NCBI RefSeq assembly: GCF_001717955.1
Contig: NZ_CP014168.1
Coordinates: forward strand, 2,079,501-2,143,500
Origin: Sphingomonas panacis
GTDB taxonomy: Bacteria > Pseudomonadota > Alphaproteobacteria > Sphingomonadales > Sphingomonadaceae
Reading direction: 5' to 3'
Length of the DNA: 64,000 nucleotides
Part shown: positions 1 to 8,602 of the stretch, piece after piece
Layout: each line of letters begins with the position of its first letter
Position numbering within the stretch: the first letter of the stretch is position 1
Notes under the pieces: generated by a model
Database searches by the model: none
Told to the model about the DNA's origin: nothing
Seen by the model: only the letters and a program-made list of their open reading frames with translations
Translations under genes and position numbers: made by a program

Positions 1-210
1 CGGGAGTGTTTCCCGAACTCAGGCTGCGAGGATGCCTGTATCACTTTGCCAACGCTTTGTGCGGTGCAGCGCGGATGAGACTGCGCGGTTTTGGCGGCAA
101 TTCTTGCGCAATGGCTCGCGCGGGTCCGGGTTATGCGAACCCTTTTTCGAGGGTGGTCTGCAAGATCCTGATTGGATGCAGCTATGCCGGCTGAGCGAAC
201 ATCGTCGCGG
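1..210. other. Unassigned flank before the OPT transporter gene
   Basis: This stretch lies downstream of the minus-strand OPT gene and runs off the window edge. Short open frames exist in two plus-strand frames, but none gives a recognisable protein. It may be the tail of a plus-strand gene or simply intergenic DNA. Nothing more can be supported. Confidence 0.3.
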
Positions 211-2157
211 CTACCGCGCGACCGCCATCGTCCGGCGATACAGGCCGGCTGCCAGCGCGATGAAGCATAATGTCCCCGCGATCAGCGCGATGCCTGCGAA
301 GCCCGGCCCGACCAGCGCGAGCGGCGCGTCGCTGCCGGTGAGATACACGATGAACGCGAACGCCACGCCCCACAGGCTCTCGCCGACGATCAGCCCGGTC
401 GCGGTCAGCGTCCCCATCCGCTCCGCCACTTCGGGATTGCCGCTGCGCCGCGCCCAGCGATCGTAGAAGAACCCGACCACCGATCCGGTAACGGTCGGCA
501 GGATCACCGACATCGGCAAATAGATGCCGAGCGCGACGCCGAGCGGCGGCAACCGCAGCAGCTTGAGCCGGCCGAGCAGCTCGTCGAGCACGATCAGCGC
601 CACGCCCGCGAGCGCACCATAGCCAAGCATCGTCCAGTTCGCGTCGCCTGACAGCACGCCCTTGGCCAGCGCGGAGATCAGCCCCGCTTGCGGCGCCGCC
701 AGCGCGTTCGGCCCGGCGCCGGGCGCACCGACGAAGCCGATGCCGGTGTTGAGCACGTTGAGCACCGGCGGGATGATGAGCGAGCCGAACACCACGCCGA
801 TCACCAGCGCGACCTGCTGCTTCCACGGCGTCGCGCCGACGAGCTGGCCGGTCTTGAGATCCTGAAGGTTGTCGTTCGAAATCGTTGCGACGCCGAACAC
901 GATGCCGGTGACGATCAGTGCATAGGCGATCAGCGCGCGCGTGGTGTCTTCGCCGGGATGCTGACCGAACAGCCCGACCAGCAGAAGCGCCGAACCGATC
1001 GCGGCGAGGATGCCGATCCCCGATACCGGCGAATTCGACGCGCCGATGAGGCCGGCCATATAGCCGCACACGGCCGCGATCATCAGCCCGGCGACGAGGA
1101 TGAAGACGAGCGCGCCAGCGATCAGCAGCACCGCCGATCCCGATAGGGCGCCGCCTGCCAGCACGTCCCACAGCAGCCACACGATTGGCAGCAACGTCAG
1201 CAATGCCGCCGCGCCGACCCACAGGATCGGCAGGTCGCGCTCTTCCAGGGCGAGCGTCTCGCCGCCTTTGCGCGCGGCACTCGCCGCCAGCGCGGAGCGA
1301 ACACCGCCGAGAACCGGCCCGGCGATGCGCAGCAGCGTCCAGATCGCCGAAATGCCGATCACGCCGGCGCCGAAGAAACGCACCTGCCCTTTGAAGATCG
1401 CCCCGACCCAATCGGCAACGTCACCCGGCATCGGGTGATATGCGGTCATCAGCGGCACCAGCACGAACCAGCCGATCACGAGGCCCAGCCCCATTGCCGC
1501 GCCGACCGAAATGCCGACGAGGTGGCCGACGCCGAGCAAAGCGAACGACAGGCTCCCCGAAATCCCGGTAGCGCCCGCGCCGACGCGGAAAGCGGTGGCG
1601 GCGGTGTCCGTGATGATCTTGGTCTGAGTGGCGATCGCGAAGCCCGCCGAGGCGAGGCTGTTGACGACCAGCACCTTGAGGCCGCGCGCGCTTTCTTCGC
1701 CACCCTCGCGCGAGCCTGCGCCGACTTCGAGCACTTCGGCGGCGGCGACGCCCTCGGGATAGGGGAGGTCGGTATCGACCACCAGCGCACGCCTGAGCGG
1801 CACCGAAAACATCACGCCAAGGATGCCGCCGGTCGCGGTGATGAGCGCGGTCTGCACATAAGGGAAGCCTTGCCACCAGCCGATCATGACGAGGCCGGGC
1901 AACACGAAGATGATCGCCGACAGCGTGCCCGCCGCGCTCGCGATCGTCTGGACGATGTTGTTCTCGAGGATCGATCCGCCCGGCAGCAGCCGCAGGATCG
2001 CCATCGAGATCACCGCCGCGGGTATCGACGTCGCGAAGGTCAGCCCGACCTTGAGGCCGAGATAGACATTGGCGGCTGTGAAGAAGAGCGTGATGATCCC
2101 GCCGAGGATAACACCGCGAAAGGTGAGTTCGGCGAGGGGCTTGGCGGTGGTCTGCAT
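211..2157 (-). CDS. OPT family oligopeptide transporter
   Basis: The 648-residue product is almost entirely hydrophobic, with roughly 14-16 membrane segments, the usual size for bacterial members of the OPT family. The N-terminal stretch with NVYLGLKVGLTFATSIPAA is typical of that family, whose members import peptides or metal chelates across the inner membrane by proton symport. The start at MQTTAKPL was chosen because the frame upstream of it is low-complexity and runs into the divergent lipid-kinase gene. No clear Shine-Dalgarno sequence precedes it. The substrate cannot be told from sequence. Confidence 0.9.
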   Translation of the reverse strand: MQTTAKPLAELTFRGVILGGIITLFFTAANVYLGLKVGLTFATSIPAAVISMAILRLLPGGSILENNIVQTIASAAGTLSAIIFVLPGLVMIGWWQGFPYVQTALITATGGILGVMFSVPLRRALVVDTDLPYPEGVAAAEVLEVGAGSREGGEESARGLKVLVVNSLASAGFAIATQTKIITDTAATAFRVGAGATGISGSLSFALLGVGHLVGISVGAAMGLGLVIGWFVLVPLMTAYHPMPGDVADWVGAIFKGQVRFFGAGVIGISAIWTLLRIAGPVLGGVRSALAASAARKGGETLALEERDLPILWVGAAALLTLLPIVWLLWDVLAGGALSGSAVLLIAGALVFILVAGLMIAAVCGYMAGLIGASNSPVSGIGILAAIGSALLLVGLFGQHPGEDTTRALIAYALIVTGIVFGVATISNDNLQDLKTGQLVGATPWKQQVALVIGVVFGSLIIPPVLNVLNTGIGFVGAPGAGPNALAAPQAGLISALAKGVLSGDANWTMLGYGALAGVALIVLDELLGRLKLLRLPPLGVALGIYLPMSVILPTVTGSVVGFFYDRWARRSGNPEVAERMGTLTATGLIVGESLWGVAFAFIVYLTGSDAPLALVGPGFAGIALIAGTLCFIALAAGLYRRTMAVAR

Positions 2158-2268
2158 TGTGAGAGGTTGCCCGATCGCACGAAGGAAGCACAGCCCTTTT
2201 TCTCCCTCCGCCTTCGGGGAGAGGGCCGATGGAATGCGGCCTTTTGCAGATCCGCGCGTTGGCGCGGC

Positions 2269-3099
2269 ATGAAGACCATCTGGTTCATCACCAATCCGGC
2301 CTCCGGGTCCGCGACCGCCGCCAAGGTCGAGGCGCTCGTCGCGGTGTTCGAGGAGCGCGGGCTGGCGCTGGTCGGCCGAACCGCGTTTCCCAAGGACGAC
2401 CTGCCGACCGGCGAGGAACTCGACGCGGCCGGCGCCGATACCGTCGTGCTGTTCGCCGGTGACGGGACGATCAACGCCGCCGTCTGCGCGCTCGCCAAAT
2501 GGAGCGGCGCGATCCTGATCCTGCCGGGGGGCACGATGAACCTGCTCGCCAAGGAGCTGCATGGCAATGCCGATCCCGCCGCGATCATCCACGCCGCGCA
2601 TGAATACGGCGAGATCGTCGCGCTCCCGTTCGTCGAGGCGGGGCAGCACCGTGCGCTGGTCGGGCTGATTCTCGGCCCGGCGACGAGCTGGGTGCATGCG
2701 CGAGAACTGGTGCGGTCGGGCAAGCTGCGCGGCCTCGTGCGGGCGCTACGGCATGGGATACGGCGCACCTTTTCGCGCGGCATCCGGCTGGAGGGTGTGC
2801 CGGGGCTGGAGCATCGCGCGCAGGCGGTGTTCGTGCGGCCGGGCAGGGCGCGGCTCGATATCGCCGCGGTGGATGCGCGCGATTTCCGCTCGATCGCCGC
2901 GCTCGGGTGGGAGTGGCTGACCGGTGACTGGGTTGCCGCGCGCGCGGTGACGCAGGTATTCGCCGAGCGCTTCCGCATCGGCAGCCGCAAGCCCGTGCTC
3001 GCGCTGTTTGATGGCGAGCCGGTGATGCTCGATCCCGCCACGCAGATCTGCGGCGGCGAGACGAGGGCCATGTTCATACGCACGCTGAAGGCAGGCTAA
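2269..3099 (+). CDS. Diacylglycerol/lipid kinase family protein
   Basis: The 276-residue soluble protein opens with MKTIWFITNPASGS, the NPxSG phosphate-binding element of the DAG-kinase catalytic domain. It continues with a GDGT loop (AGDGTINAAV, Ala in place of the usual first Gly) and LPGGTMN, the two further nucleotide-binding motifs. The family phosphorylates lipid hydroxyls such as diacylglycerol or sphingoid bases. The gene is divergent from the OPT transporter and is followed 14 bp later by a metallophosphoesterase, probably in the same transcript. The in vivo lipid is unknown. Confidence 0.85.
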   Translation: MKTIWFITNPASGSATAAKVEALVAVFEERGLALVGRTAFPKDDLPTGEELDAAGADTVVLFAGDGTINAAVCALAKWSGAILILPGGTMNLLAKELHGNADPAAIIHAAHEYGEIVALPFVEAGQHRALVGLILGPATSWVHARELVRSGKLRGLVRALRHGIRRTFSRGIRLEGVPGLEHRAQAVFVRPGRARLDIAAVDARDFRSIAALGWEWLTGDWVAARAVTQVFAERFRIGSRKPVLALFDGEPVMLDPATQICGGETRAMFIRTLKAG

Positions 3100-3113
3100 C
3101 CGGGGAAAATGCG

Positions 3114-3881
3114 ATGATCCGACTGTTCCATGTCAGCGACGTGCATTTCGGGCGCGAGGACCGGGCGGCGATCGCGTGGTTCAATGACGTCGTCCACAAG
3201 GAGCAGCCCGATGCGGTCGTGATGACCGGCGACCTGACGATCCGGGCGCGCCGTCGCGAGTTTGCCGATGGTCTTGCCTGGTTGCAGGGGCTCGGCGTGC
3301 CGGTGACGGTCGAGGTCGGCAACCACGATCTGCCGTACTTCAATCTCCTCGAGCGATTCTTCCGCCCGTACCGGCGATATACCTCGGTCGAACAGATGAT
3401 CGAACAGCCGCTCGAACTGCCCGGCGTGACGATCGTGCCGATGGTGACGACGGCGCGGTTCCAGTGGCGGCTCAACTGGTCGAAAGGCTATGTCGCGAAA
3501 CGCGAACTCGCCAAGGCGGTCGCGCTGACGCGCGCGGCGCGGCCGGACACCCGCGTCTTCATCGCGTGCCACCATCCGCTGATCGAGCCGCACACGCGCA
3601 TGTCCGCGCAGACGCATCGCGGCGCCGAGGCGTTGCAGGCGCTTGCCGAGGCCGGGGCGGGCGCGGTGCTCACCGGGCACGTCCACGATCCGTTCGATAT
3701 CGCGCATGATGCCGCCGGCTATCCGATCCGGCTGATCGGCGCGGGAACGCTGTCGGAGCGCACGCGTGAGACGCCGCCGTCGTTCAATGAGATCCGCATT
3801 GGCGCGGAGGATTTTTCGGTCAAGGTTCGCACGCTCGCGCCGGAACCGGATGTGCGGCTGCCGGTGGAGCGCGTGGCGTAG
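3114..3881 (+). CDS. Metallophosphoesterase (calcineurin-like)
   Basis: The 255-residue protein carries the full run of dinuclear-metal motifs in order: DVHFG near residue 9, GDLT near 37, GNHD near 68, CHHP near 150 and GHVH near 187. It has no signal peptide, so it should be cytoplasmic. It sits 14 bp behind the lipid-kinase gene, so the two may act in phospholipid turnover, but that is inferred from position only. The nearest functional classes are CpdA/LpxH-type phosphodiesterases; sequence alone does not decide. Confidence 0.85.
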   Translation: MIRLFHVSDVHFGREDRAAIAWFNDVVHKEQPDAVVMTGDLTIRARRREFADGLAWLQGLGVPVTVEVGNHDLPYFNLLERFFRPYRRYTSVEQMIEQPLELPGVTIVPMVTTARFQWRLNWSKGYVAKRELAKAVALTRAARPDTRVFIACHHPLIEPHTRMSAQTHRGAEALQALAEAGAGAVLTGHVHDPFDIAHDAAGYPIRLIGAGTLSERTRETPPSFNEIRIGAEDFSVKVRTLAPEPDVRLPVERVA

Positions 3882-3908
3882 CGGTCCATTGTGGGCGTCC
3901 CTCTCACA

Positions 3909-3990
3909 CCGTTCGCCCTGAGCCTGTCGAAGGGCGTGCTACGCAACGCAGCGTTCTCGGCACGTGCTTCGACAGGCTCAGCACGAACGG
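3909..3990. repeat. Interspersed hairpin repeat (REP-like)
   Basis: Inverted arms beginning CCGTTCGCCCTGAGCCTGTC and ending GACAGGCTCAGCACGAACGG surround a short centre. The element lies between the convergent metallophosphoesterase and mtnA genes and could act as a bidirectional terminator. Related elements recur at 5053-5116, 19787-19863 and 55141-55221. Confidence 0.8.
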
Positions 3991-4001
3991 GGAGGGCCGG
4001 A

Positions 4002-5033
4002 TTAAATTTTGTCGAGTAACCCCCGCTCGGTCAGATAGCCGGTCACCAATCGCGCCGGCGTCACGTCGAACGCGGGGTTCGCGGCACGCGACGCTGTGAC
4101 GCGGATGCTGCCGCCTTCGCCCGCGACATGAGTCACCTCTTCGCCGCTGCGCTCCTCGATCGGGATGTCCGCGCCGGTCGCGGTGTTGGCGTCGAAGGTG
4201 GTGTAGGGCAGTGCGACATAGAAGGGCACATCGTTGTCGTGCGCGGCGAGCGCCTTCAGATAGGTGCCGATCTTGTTGCAGACATCGCCGTTCGCGGTGA
4301 CTCGGTCGGTGCCGACGATCACCGCATCGACTTGCCCGCGCATCATCAGGTGCCCGCCGGCATTGTCGGCAATGACGGTGTGCGGGACGCCGTGCCCGGC
4401 CAGTTCGAATGCGGTGAGCAAGGCGCCCTGGTTGCGCGGGCGAGTCTCGTCGACCCAGACATGGACCGGGATGCCAGCATCGTGTGCGAGATAGATCGGC
4501 GCGGTCGCGGTGCCGTAATCGACGGTTGCGAGCCAGCCGGCGTTGCAATGGGTGAGAATGTTGAGCGGCCGGTCGGGGTGCTTGGCGTGCAGATCGCGCA
4601 GCAGCGCGAGGCCGTGCTCGCCGATCGCCTTGTTGAGCGCGACATCCTCGTCGCAGATGGCGTCCGCGCGCGCGAAGGCGGCTTGCGCGCGCTCGGCCGG
4701 CGGGAGCGACCGAACGGCTTTGGCGACTTGTTCCAACGCCCAGCGCAGGTTGACCGCGGTCGGCCGCGCCTCGGCGAGCAGCGCGAAGGCGGCGTCGAGG
4801 CTCGCGTCCGAGCCATCCTCGGCGAGCGCCATCGCGAGGCCATAGGCGGCGGTCGCGCCGATCAGCGGCGCGCCGCGAGTCCACATCTCGCGAATCGCGA
4901 CCTCGGCGTCGCGTGCGGAGCGAAGCTCGACCCAGACGATCTCCCAAGGCAACCGACGCTGGTCGAGGATGCGCGCGCCCGTGCCATCGGCGGTGCGGGT
5001 GATCGAACGCTGGTGGGTGTTTTCGAGGATCAT
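4002..5033 (-). CDS. mtnA: S-methyl-5-thioribose-1-phosphate isomerase
   Basis: MtnA converts 5-methylthioribose-1-phosphate into the ribulose-1-phosphate form in methionine salvage. The 343-residue length fits the family. Visible motifs include THCNAGWLATVDYGTATAP near residue 160 and GTDRVTANGDVCNKIGTY near 241, the eIF2B-like isomerase core. The next salvage enzymes (mtnB, mtnD, mtnC) lie directly upstream on the same strand but are separated by a hairpin repeat. The start at 5033 has only a weak upstream purine stretch. Confidence 0.95.
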   Translation of the reverse strand: MILENTHQRSITRTADGTGARILDQRRLPWEIVWVELRSARDAEVAIREMWTRGAPLIGATAAYGLAMALAEDGSDASLDAAFALLAEARPTAVNLRWALEQVAKAVRSLPPAERAQAAFARADAICDEDVALNKAIGEHGLALLRDLHAKHPDRPLNILTHCNAGWLATVDYGTATAPIYLAHDAGIPVHVWVDETRPRNQGALLTAFELAGHGVPHTVIADNAGGHLMMRGQVDAVIVGTDRVTANGDVCNKIGTYLKALAAHDNDVPFYVALPYTTFDANTATGADIPIEERSGEEVTHVAGEGGSIRVTASRAANPAFDVTPARLVTGYLTERGLLDKI

Positions 5034-5052
5034 GCGACTCTGGCTCTCACAT

Positions 5053-5116
5053 CCATTCGTCCCGAGCGACGTGGAGGGACCGGCGGAGGGGCCTCGACGT
5101 CGCTCGGCACGAACGG
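5053..5116. repeat. Hairpin repeat between mtnC and mtnA
   Basis: Arms CCATTCGTCCCGAGCGACG and CGTCGCTCGGCACGAACGG form a near-perfect stem with a 26-base centre. It fills most of the 84-bp gap between mtnC and mtnA on the minus strand, where it could stabilise or partly terminate the mtnBDC message. Confidence 0.8.
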
Positions 5117-5117
5117 T

Positions 5118-5765
5118 TCAGGGTTGGGTCTCGGCTACGGATATGTCGTCGAACGTCGCGATATCGCCCATGCTGCCCGCGCGGTCGATCAGCAGCGCCT
5201 GCATGCCCGCACCCCGCGCGGCGGCGATCTCTTCGGCGATGTCGGACAGGAACAGGATTTCATCCGCTGCCACGCCGATCGACTCGGCGATCTTCGCATA
5301 GGACGCCGACTCGCGCTTCGGCCCCGTGGTCGTGTCGAAATAGCCTGAGAATAGCGGGGTCAGATCGCCCGCATCGCTGTGCCCGAACAGCAGCTTCTGC
5401 GCGGCGACCGAGCCGGACGAGAACACGTACAGCGCCACCCCGGCCGCGTGCCAGCGGCGCAGCGCGCTCACCGCATCGGCATAGACATGGCCGGTGAACG
5501 CGCCGCTCGCATAGCCGTCCGCCCAGATCATGCCTTGCAGCGTCTTGAGTGGGGTCGCCTTGCGGTCCTCGTCGATCCAGCGCAGCAAGGTCGCGATCGG
5601 ATCGCCCGGCTCGGCCGCTTCGACTTCGGCGAGGATCGGCGCGGTCTCGGCCGGGTGCGCCGCCACATAGGCCGGCAGATGCGCGCGCGCATAAGGAAAC
5701 AGCACGTCCGCGACGAACGACAGGCTCGTCGTGGTGCCCTCGATATCGGTGAGGATCGCCTTCAC
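5118..5765 (-). CDS. mtnC: Enolase-phosphatase E1 (acireductone synthase)
   Basis: MtnC is a bifunctional HAD-family enzyme that enolises and dephosphorylates 2,3-diketo-5-methylthiopentyl-1-phosphate to acireductone. The 215-residue protein begins [14 protein letters not shown], containing the DxxGT nucleophile motif, and has SSGS and GPKRESASY further on. The GTG start at 5765 overlaps the TGA stop of mtnD, so translation is probably coupled; the frame continues upstream only as out-of-frame mtnD sequence. The C-terminal HAD acid region [17 protein letters not shown] is present. Confidence 0.94.
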   Translation of the reverse strand: MKAILTDIEGTTTSLSFVADVLFPYARAHLPAYVAAHPAETAPILAEVEAAEPGDPIATLLRWIDEDRKATPLKTLQGMIWADGYASGAFTGHVYADAVSALRRWHAAGVALYVFSSGSVAAQKLLFGHSDAGDLTPLFSGYFDTTTGPKRESASYAKIAESIGVAADEILFLSDIAEEIAAARGAGMQALLIDRAGSMGDIATFDDISVAETQP

Positions 5766-6301
5766 GCGGTTGCCGGTTCGTGGCGCGGGAAGCGATCGGC
5801 GATGGCATCGCCGGTGAAACGCGCGATCCAGCCGTCGGGGTTGCGGAACAGTCGGATCGCGGTGAAGCTCGGCGACGGCCCCATGTCGAACCAATGCGGC
5901 ATACCCGCCGGCACCGAGATCAGATCGCCCTGCGTACACAGCATGTTGAACACGCGCCCGTCGGCGTGGAGCGTGAACAGCCCTTCGCCGGCGACGAAGA
6001 AGCGCACCTCGTCCTCGCCGTGGGTGTGCTCGGACAGGAACTTCTGCCGCAGGTTCGCGCGCTCGGGGTGATCGGCGGTCATCGTGATCGTATCGACCGA
6101 CAGATAGCCGCCTTCGGCCTTGAGCCTTGCGATTTCCGGCGCGTAGGCGGCGAGGATGTCGGTGGAGCCGGTCTCGCGAGTCGCCCAGCGTTCGAAGCGC
6201 ACGCCGACCGGCGCGAGTTCGGTGGCGATCCGCTCGCCATCTTCGGTGTCGAGCAGCGCGGTGCCGCCATCGGCTTCGTCAAACACCTGCAAGCGGCTCA
6301 T
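5762..6301 (-). CDS. mtnD: Acireductone dioxygenase
   Basis: MtnD oxidises acireductone with O2. With Fe2+ it yields the methionine keto-acid precursor; with Ni2+ it takes an off-pathway route. The 179-residue cupin carries [16 protein letters not shown] near residue 96, which supplies the metal-binding His and Glu ligands, and a later His in [10 protein letters not shown]. It overlaps mtnC at its 3' end and shares an ATGA overlap with mtnB at its 5' end, giving a tight mtnB-mtnD-mtnC operon. Confidence 0.95.
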   Translation of the reverse strand: MSRLQVFDEADGGTALLDTEDGERIATELAPVGVRFERWATRETGSTDILAAYAPEIARLKAEGGYLSVDTITMTADHPERANLRQKFLSEHTHGEDEVRFFVAGEGLFTLHADGRVFNMLCTQGDLISVPAGMPHWFDMGPSPSFTAIRLFRNPDGWIARFTGDAIADRFPRHEPATA

Positions 6302-6915
6302 GCCCTGAAACTCCTCTCGGCGCGTTCGGTCGCGACCATGAATTCGATCGCCTCGATAACGCGCTCGGCCTCCGCCATGTCACGGCCCCAGCCGTACAGG
6401 CCGTGGCTGCGGATAAGATAGGCGGGCGGTGCGCCCGCCGCCAGCAGCGCGGGGGTGATCGCGCCGTCGATCACCGCCATGTCCTGACTGTTGTCGACGA
6501 TCGGCAGGACGACGGACGCATCGTGCGTGGGATTGCCCGGCAACGCCTTGAGCATCTCGTGCCCGGTGAAGGTGAAGCCATCGCCCGCGACCGCGCGACT
6601 CAGCCCGACGCTGTCCGGGCTATGGCTGTGCAGCACCGCGCCCGCTTCCGGGAACAATCGATAGATGGCGAGGTGAAGCGCGGTTTCCGCCGAAGGCTTT
6701 TTGCCGTCGAGCGATGCGCCATCGGCGGAGACGCGCATCACGTCCTCCTCGCCCAGTCGTCCCTTGTGCCGCCCCGACACCGTGACCGCGAAACTGCCGT
6801 CGTCGAGCCGCACCGAGTAATTACCCGATGTCGCTGGCGCCCAGCCCTTGCCGTCGAGCCAGCGCCCGACCGCGACGATCTGCCGTCTCGCCTCGGGGAA
6901 GGAGATGGCGGTCAT
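6298..6915 (-). CDS. mtnB: Methylthioribulose-1-phosphate dehydratase
   Basis: MtnB dehydrates methylthioribulose-1-phosphate and belongs to the class II aldolase/adducin fold. The 205-residue length and the motifs SGNYSVRL, VSGRHKG, HSHSPDSV (zinc-binding His pair) and SHGLYGWG fit. It is the first gene of the overlapping mtnB-mtnD-mtnC set. The genes for the earlier kinase or phosphorylase (mtnK, mtnP) are not in this window. Confidence 0.94.
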   Translation of the reverse strand: MTAISFPEARRQIVAVGRWLDGKGWAPATSGNYSVRLDDGSFAVTVSGRHKGRLGEEDVMRVSADGASLDGKKPSAETALHLAIYRLFPEAGAVLHSHSPDSVGLSRAVAGDGFTFTGHEMLKALPGNPTHDASVVLPIVDNSQDMAVIDGAITPALLAAGAPPAYLIRSHGLYGWGRDMAEAERVIEAIEFMVATERAERSFRA

Positions 6916-6940
6916 GCGTGCGCTCTACCGGAAAAGGTGG

Positions 6941-7011
6941 AGCGGGTAACGGGAATCGAACCCGTGTATTCAGCTTGGAAGGCTGCTGTACTACCATTGT
7001 ACTATACCCGC
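6941..7011 (-). tRNA. tRNA-Gly (anticodon TCC)
   Basis: Read on the minus strand, the sequence folds into a cloverleaf with acceptor arms GCGGGTA and TACCCGC, a T-arm with GGGTTCGATTCCC, and an anticodon loop CTTCCAA giving anticodon TCC (reads GGA). The top anticodon-stem pair is G-A mismatched. No CCA is encoded. It lies between mtnB and the divergent ICMT-like gene. Confidence 0.95.
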
Positions 7012-7106
7012 GTTGCGCGGGGAGATACCGGCAAGCCACGGGCTGCGCAAGCACCCTCGAAGGGCTTTACGCTGCGCTAACCCTTGCCGCGCTACAGCTC
7101 GGCGTG

Positions 7107-8411
7107 ATGTTTCACCATACCGACCTCGCGCGCGCCGCGCGCCCCGCCGATCCCCGGCCGCGTTCGGCGGTGAGCACAGGCTGCGGACTGGCTGGTCTCG
7201 TCGGGCTGCTGCTGTGGGTGGCGCTCGCGCGCAGCTATGGCATGGACGGGCCGTATTCGGCGCTGGTGAACGTCGTCGCGTGCGGGCTGCCGATGGTGCT
7301 GTGGTCGGTATTCGTCGACAAGGTCCACCGCAACGCCTCGAGCGGAATCGACTGGTCGGCTGCCAAGCCGCTGCGCGCAACCTATGAGATCAGCCTGACC
7401 AAACTCGCCGGGCTGTGGCTCACCTGGGCGGGAATCGGCGTGATCTACGGGCTGGAACGCTTCTATTGGGAGGGCAATTACAGCTTCGCGATGGGGTGCC
7501 TCGGCGTCGCCGCGCCGGTGCTGTTCGTAGCGTCGATTCCGTATGTGCTGTGGCTCGACCGCTATCTGGTCGCGCCGAAGGATGGCGCCTGGGCGCTTGG
7601 CGCATGGCTGATGGGCCTCGACGAGTCGATCGATCGCGAGGCAATCTACGGCCATTTACGGGCGTGGGCGGTGAAGGGGTTCTTCCTCGCGTTCATGCTG
7701 GCGATCGTGCCGCCGGGCTTCGGCGACTTCATTCGCGCCGACACGGGGCTGGTCCTCCACGATCCGGTCGCGCTCGCCAATTGGCTCATCACCTTGATGT
7801 TCGTGATCGACGTCGCCTTCGCGACGGTCGGCTACATCCTGACGCTGCGCCCGCTCGATTCGCACATCCGCAGCGCCAATCCGTTCGCGGCGGCGTGGAC
7901 GGCGGCGCTGATCTGCTATCCGCCCTTCGTGTTGATGGCTGACGGGGGCGTGCTCGATTACCACCCCGGCACACGCGGGCCGGACGGCTGGACGATCTGG
8001 CTGGGCGGCCACCCGATCCTGCTCGCCGCGACCGGCGCGGTGCTGGTCGCGCTGACCGCGATCTACGCCTGGGCGACCGTGGCGTTCGGCCTGCGCTTTT
8101 CCAACCTTACACATCGCGGGATCCTGACGCACGGGCCGTACCGCTTCACGCGGCACCCGGCCTATCTGTCGAAGAACCTGTTTTGGCTGATCTCGACTTT
8201 GCCGTTCCTGACGACGGGCAACTGGATCGACGCGGTGCGCGCGACCGGGCTGATGGCGGTGACGGCCGGCGTTTATTACTGGCGTGCGAAGACCGAGGAA
8301 CGCCATCTCGGCATGGACCCGGCGTATCGTGCCTATTCCGAGTGGATGGCGCGCAATGGTGCGGTGCCTCGGTTGTTCGATTGGGTGGCGGGCAAGCGGC
8401 GGAGCGGATAG
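7107..8411 (+). CDS. Integral membrane isoprenylcysteine carboxyl methyltransferase-like protein
   Basis: The 434-residue protein has about nine or ten membrane helices. The C-terminal third carries HGPYRFTRHPAYLSKN and YYWRAKTEERHLGMDPAYRA, the S-adenosylmethionine and substrate site of the ICMT/PEMT methyltransferase fold. The N-terminal half is an additional membrane domain I do not recognise. Bacterial homologues methylate lipids or are uncharacterised, so the substrate is unknown. ATG at 7107 was chosen; the upstream part of the frame overlaps the tRNA. Confidence 0.8.
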   Translation: MFHHTDLARAARPADPRPRSAVSTGCGLAGLVGLLLWVALARSYGMDGPYSALVNVVACGLPMVLWSVFVDKVHRNASSGIDWSAAKPLRATYEISLTKLAGLWLTWAGIGVIYGLERFYWEGNYSFAMGCLGVAAPVLFVASIPYVLWLDRYLVAPKDGAWALGAWLMGLDESIDREAIYGHLRAWAVKGFFLAFMLAIVPPGFGDFIRADTGLVLHDPVALANWLITLMFVIDVAFATVGYILTLRPLDSHIRSANPFAAAWTAALICYPPFVLMADGGVLDYHPGTRGPDGWTIWLGGHPILLAATGAVLVALTAIYAWATVAFGLRFSNLTHRGILTHGPYRFTRHPAYLSKNLFWLISTLPFLTTGNWIDAVRATGLMAVTAGVYYWRAKTEERHLGMDPAYRAYSEWMARNGAVPRLFDWVAGKRRSG

Positions 8412-8434
8412 AATTTTCGACCGCCACCCTGCAT

Positions 8435-8580
8435 CCGCTCGTGCTGAGTAGTGATCGAGTAGGCGCTTGCGCCGTATCGAGAGCAGGTATCGAAGCACAG
8501 GCGATCGTGCGGGGCATGTCCTTCGATACACTGCCTCGATACGCCCTTCGGGCTACTCGGCGGTTACTCAGAACGAGCGG
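8435..8580. repeat. Long 146-bp inverted repeat element, copy A
   Basis: The outer arms begin CCGCTCGTGCTGAG and end CTCAGAACGAGCGG. Inside are nested stretches such as GATCGAGTA, TATCGAAGCACAG and CTCGATACGCCCTTCGGGCT. A second copy with the same order of motifs lies at 38008-38153. It separates the convergent ICMT-like gene and gshA. Confidence 0.8.
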
Positions 8581-8602
8581 AGTTGAGGGGAGGCATTGAA
8601 CT

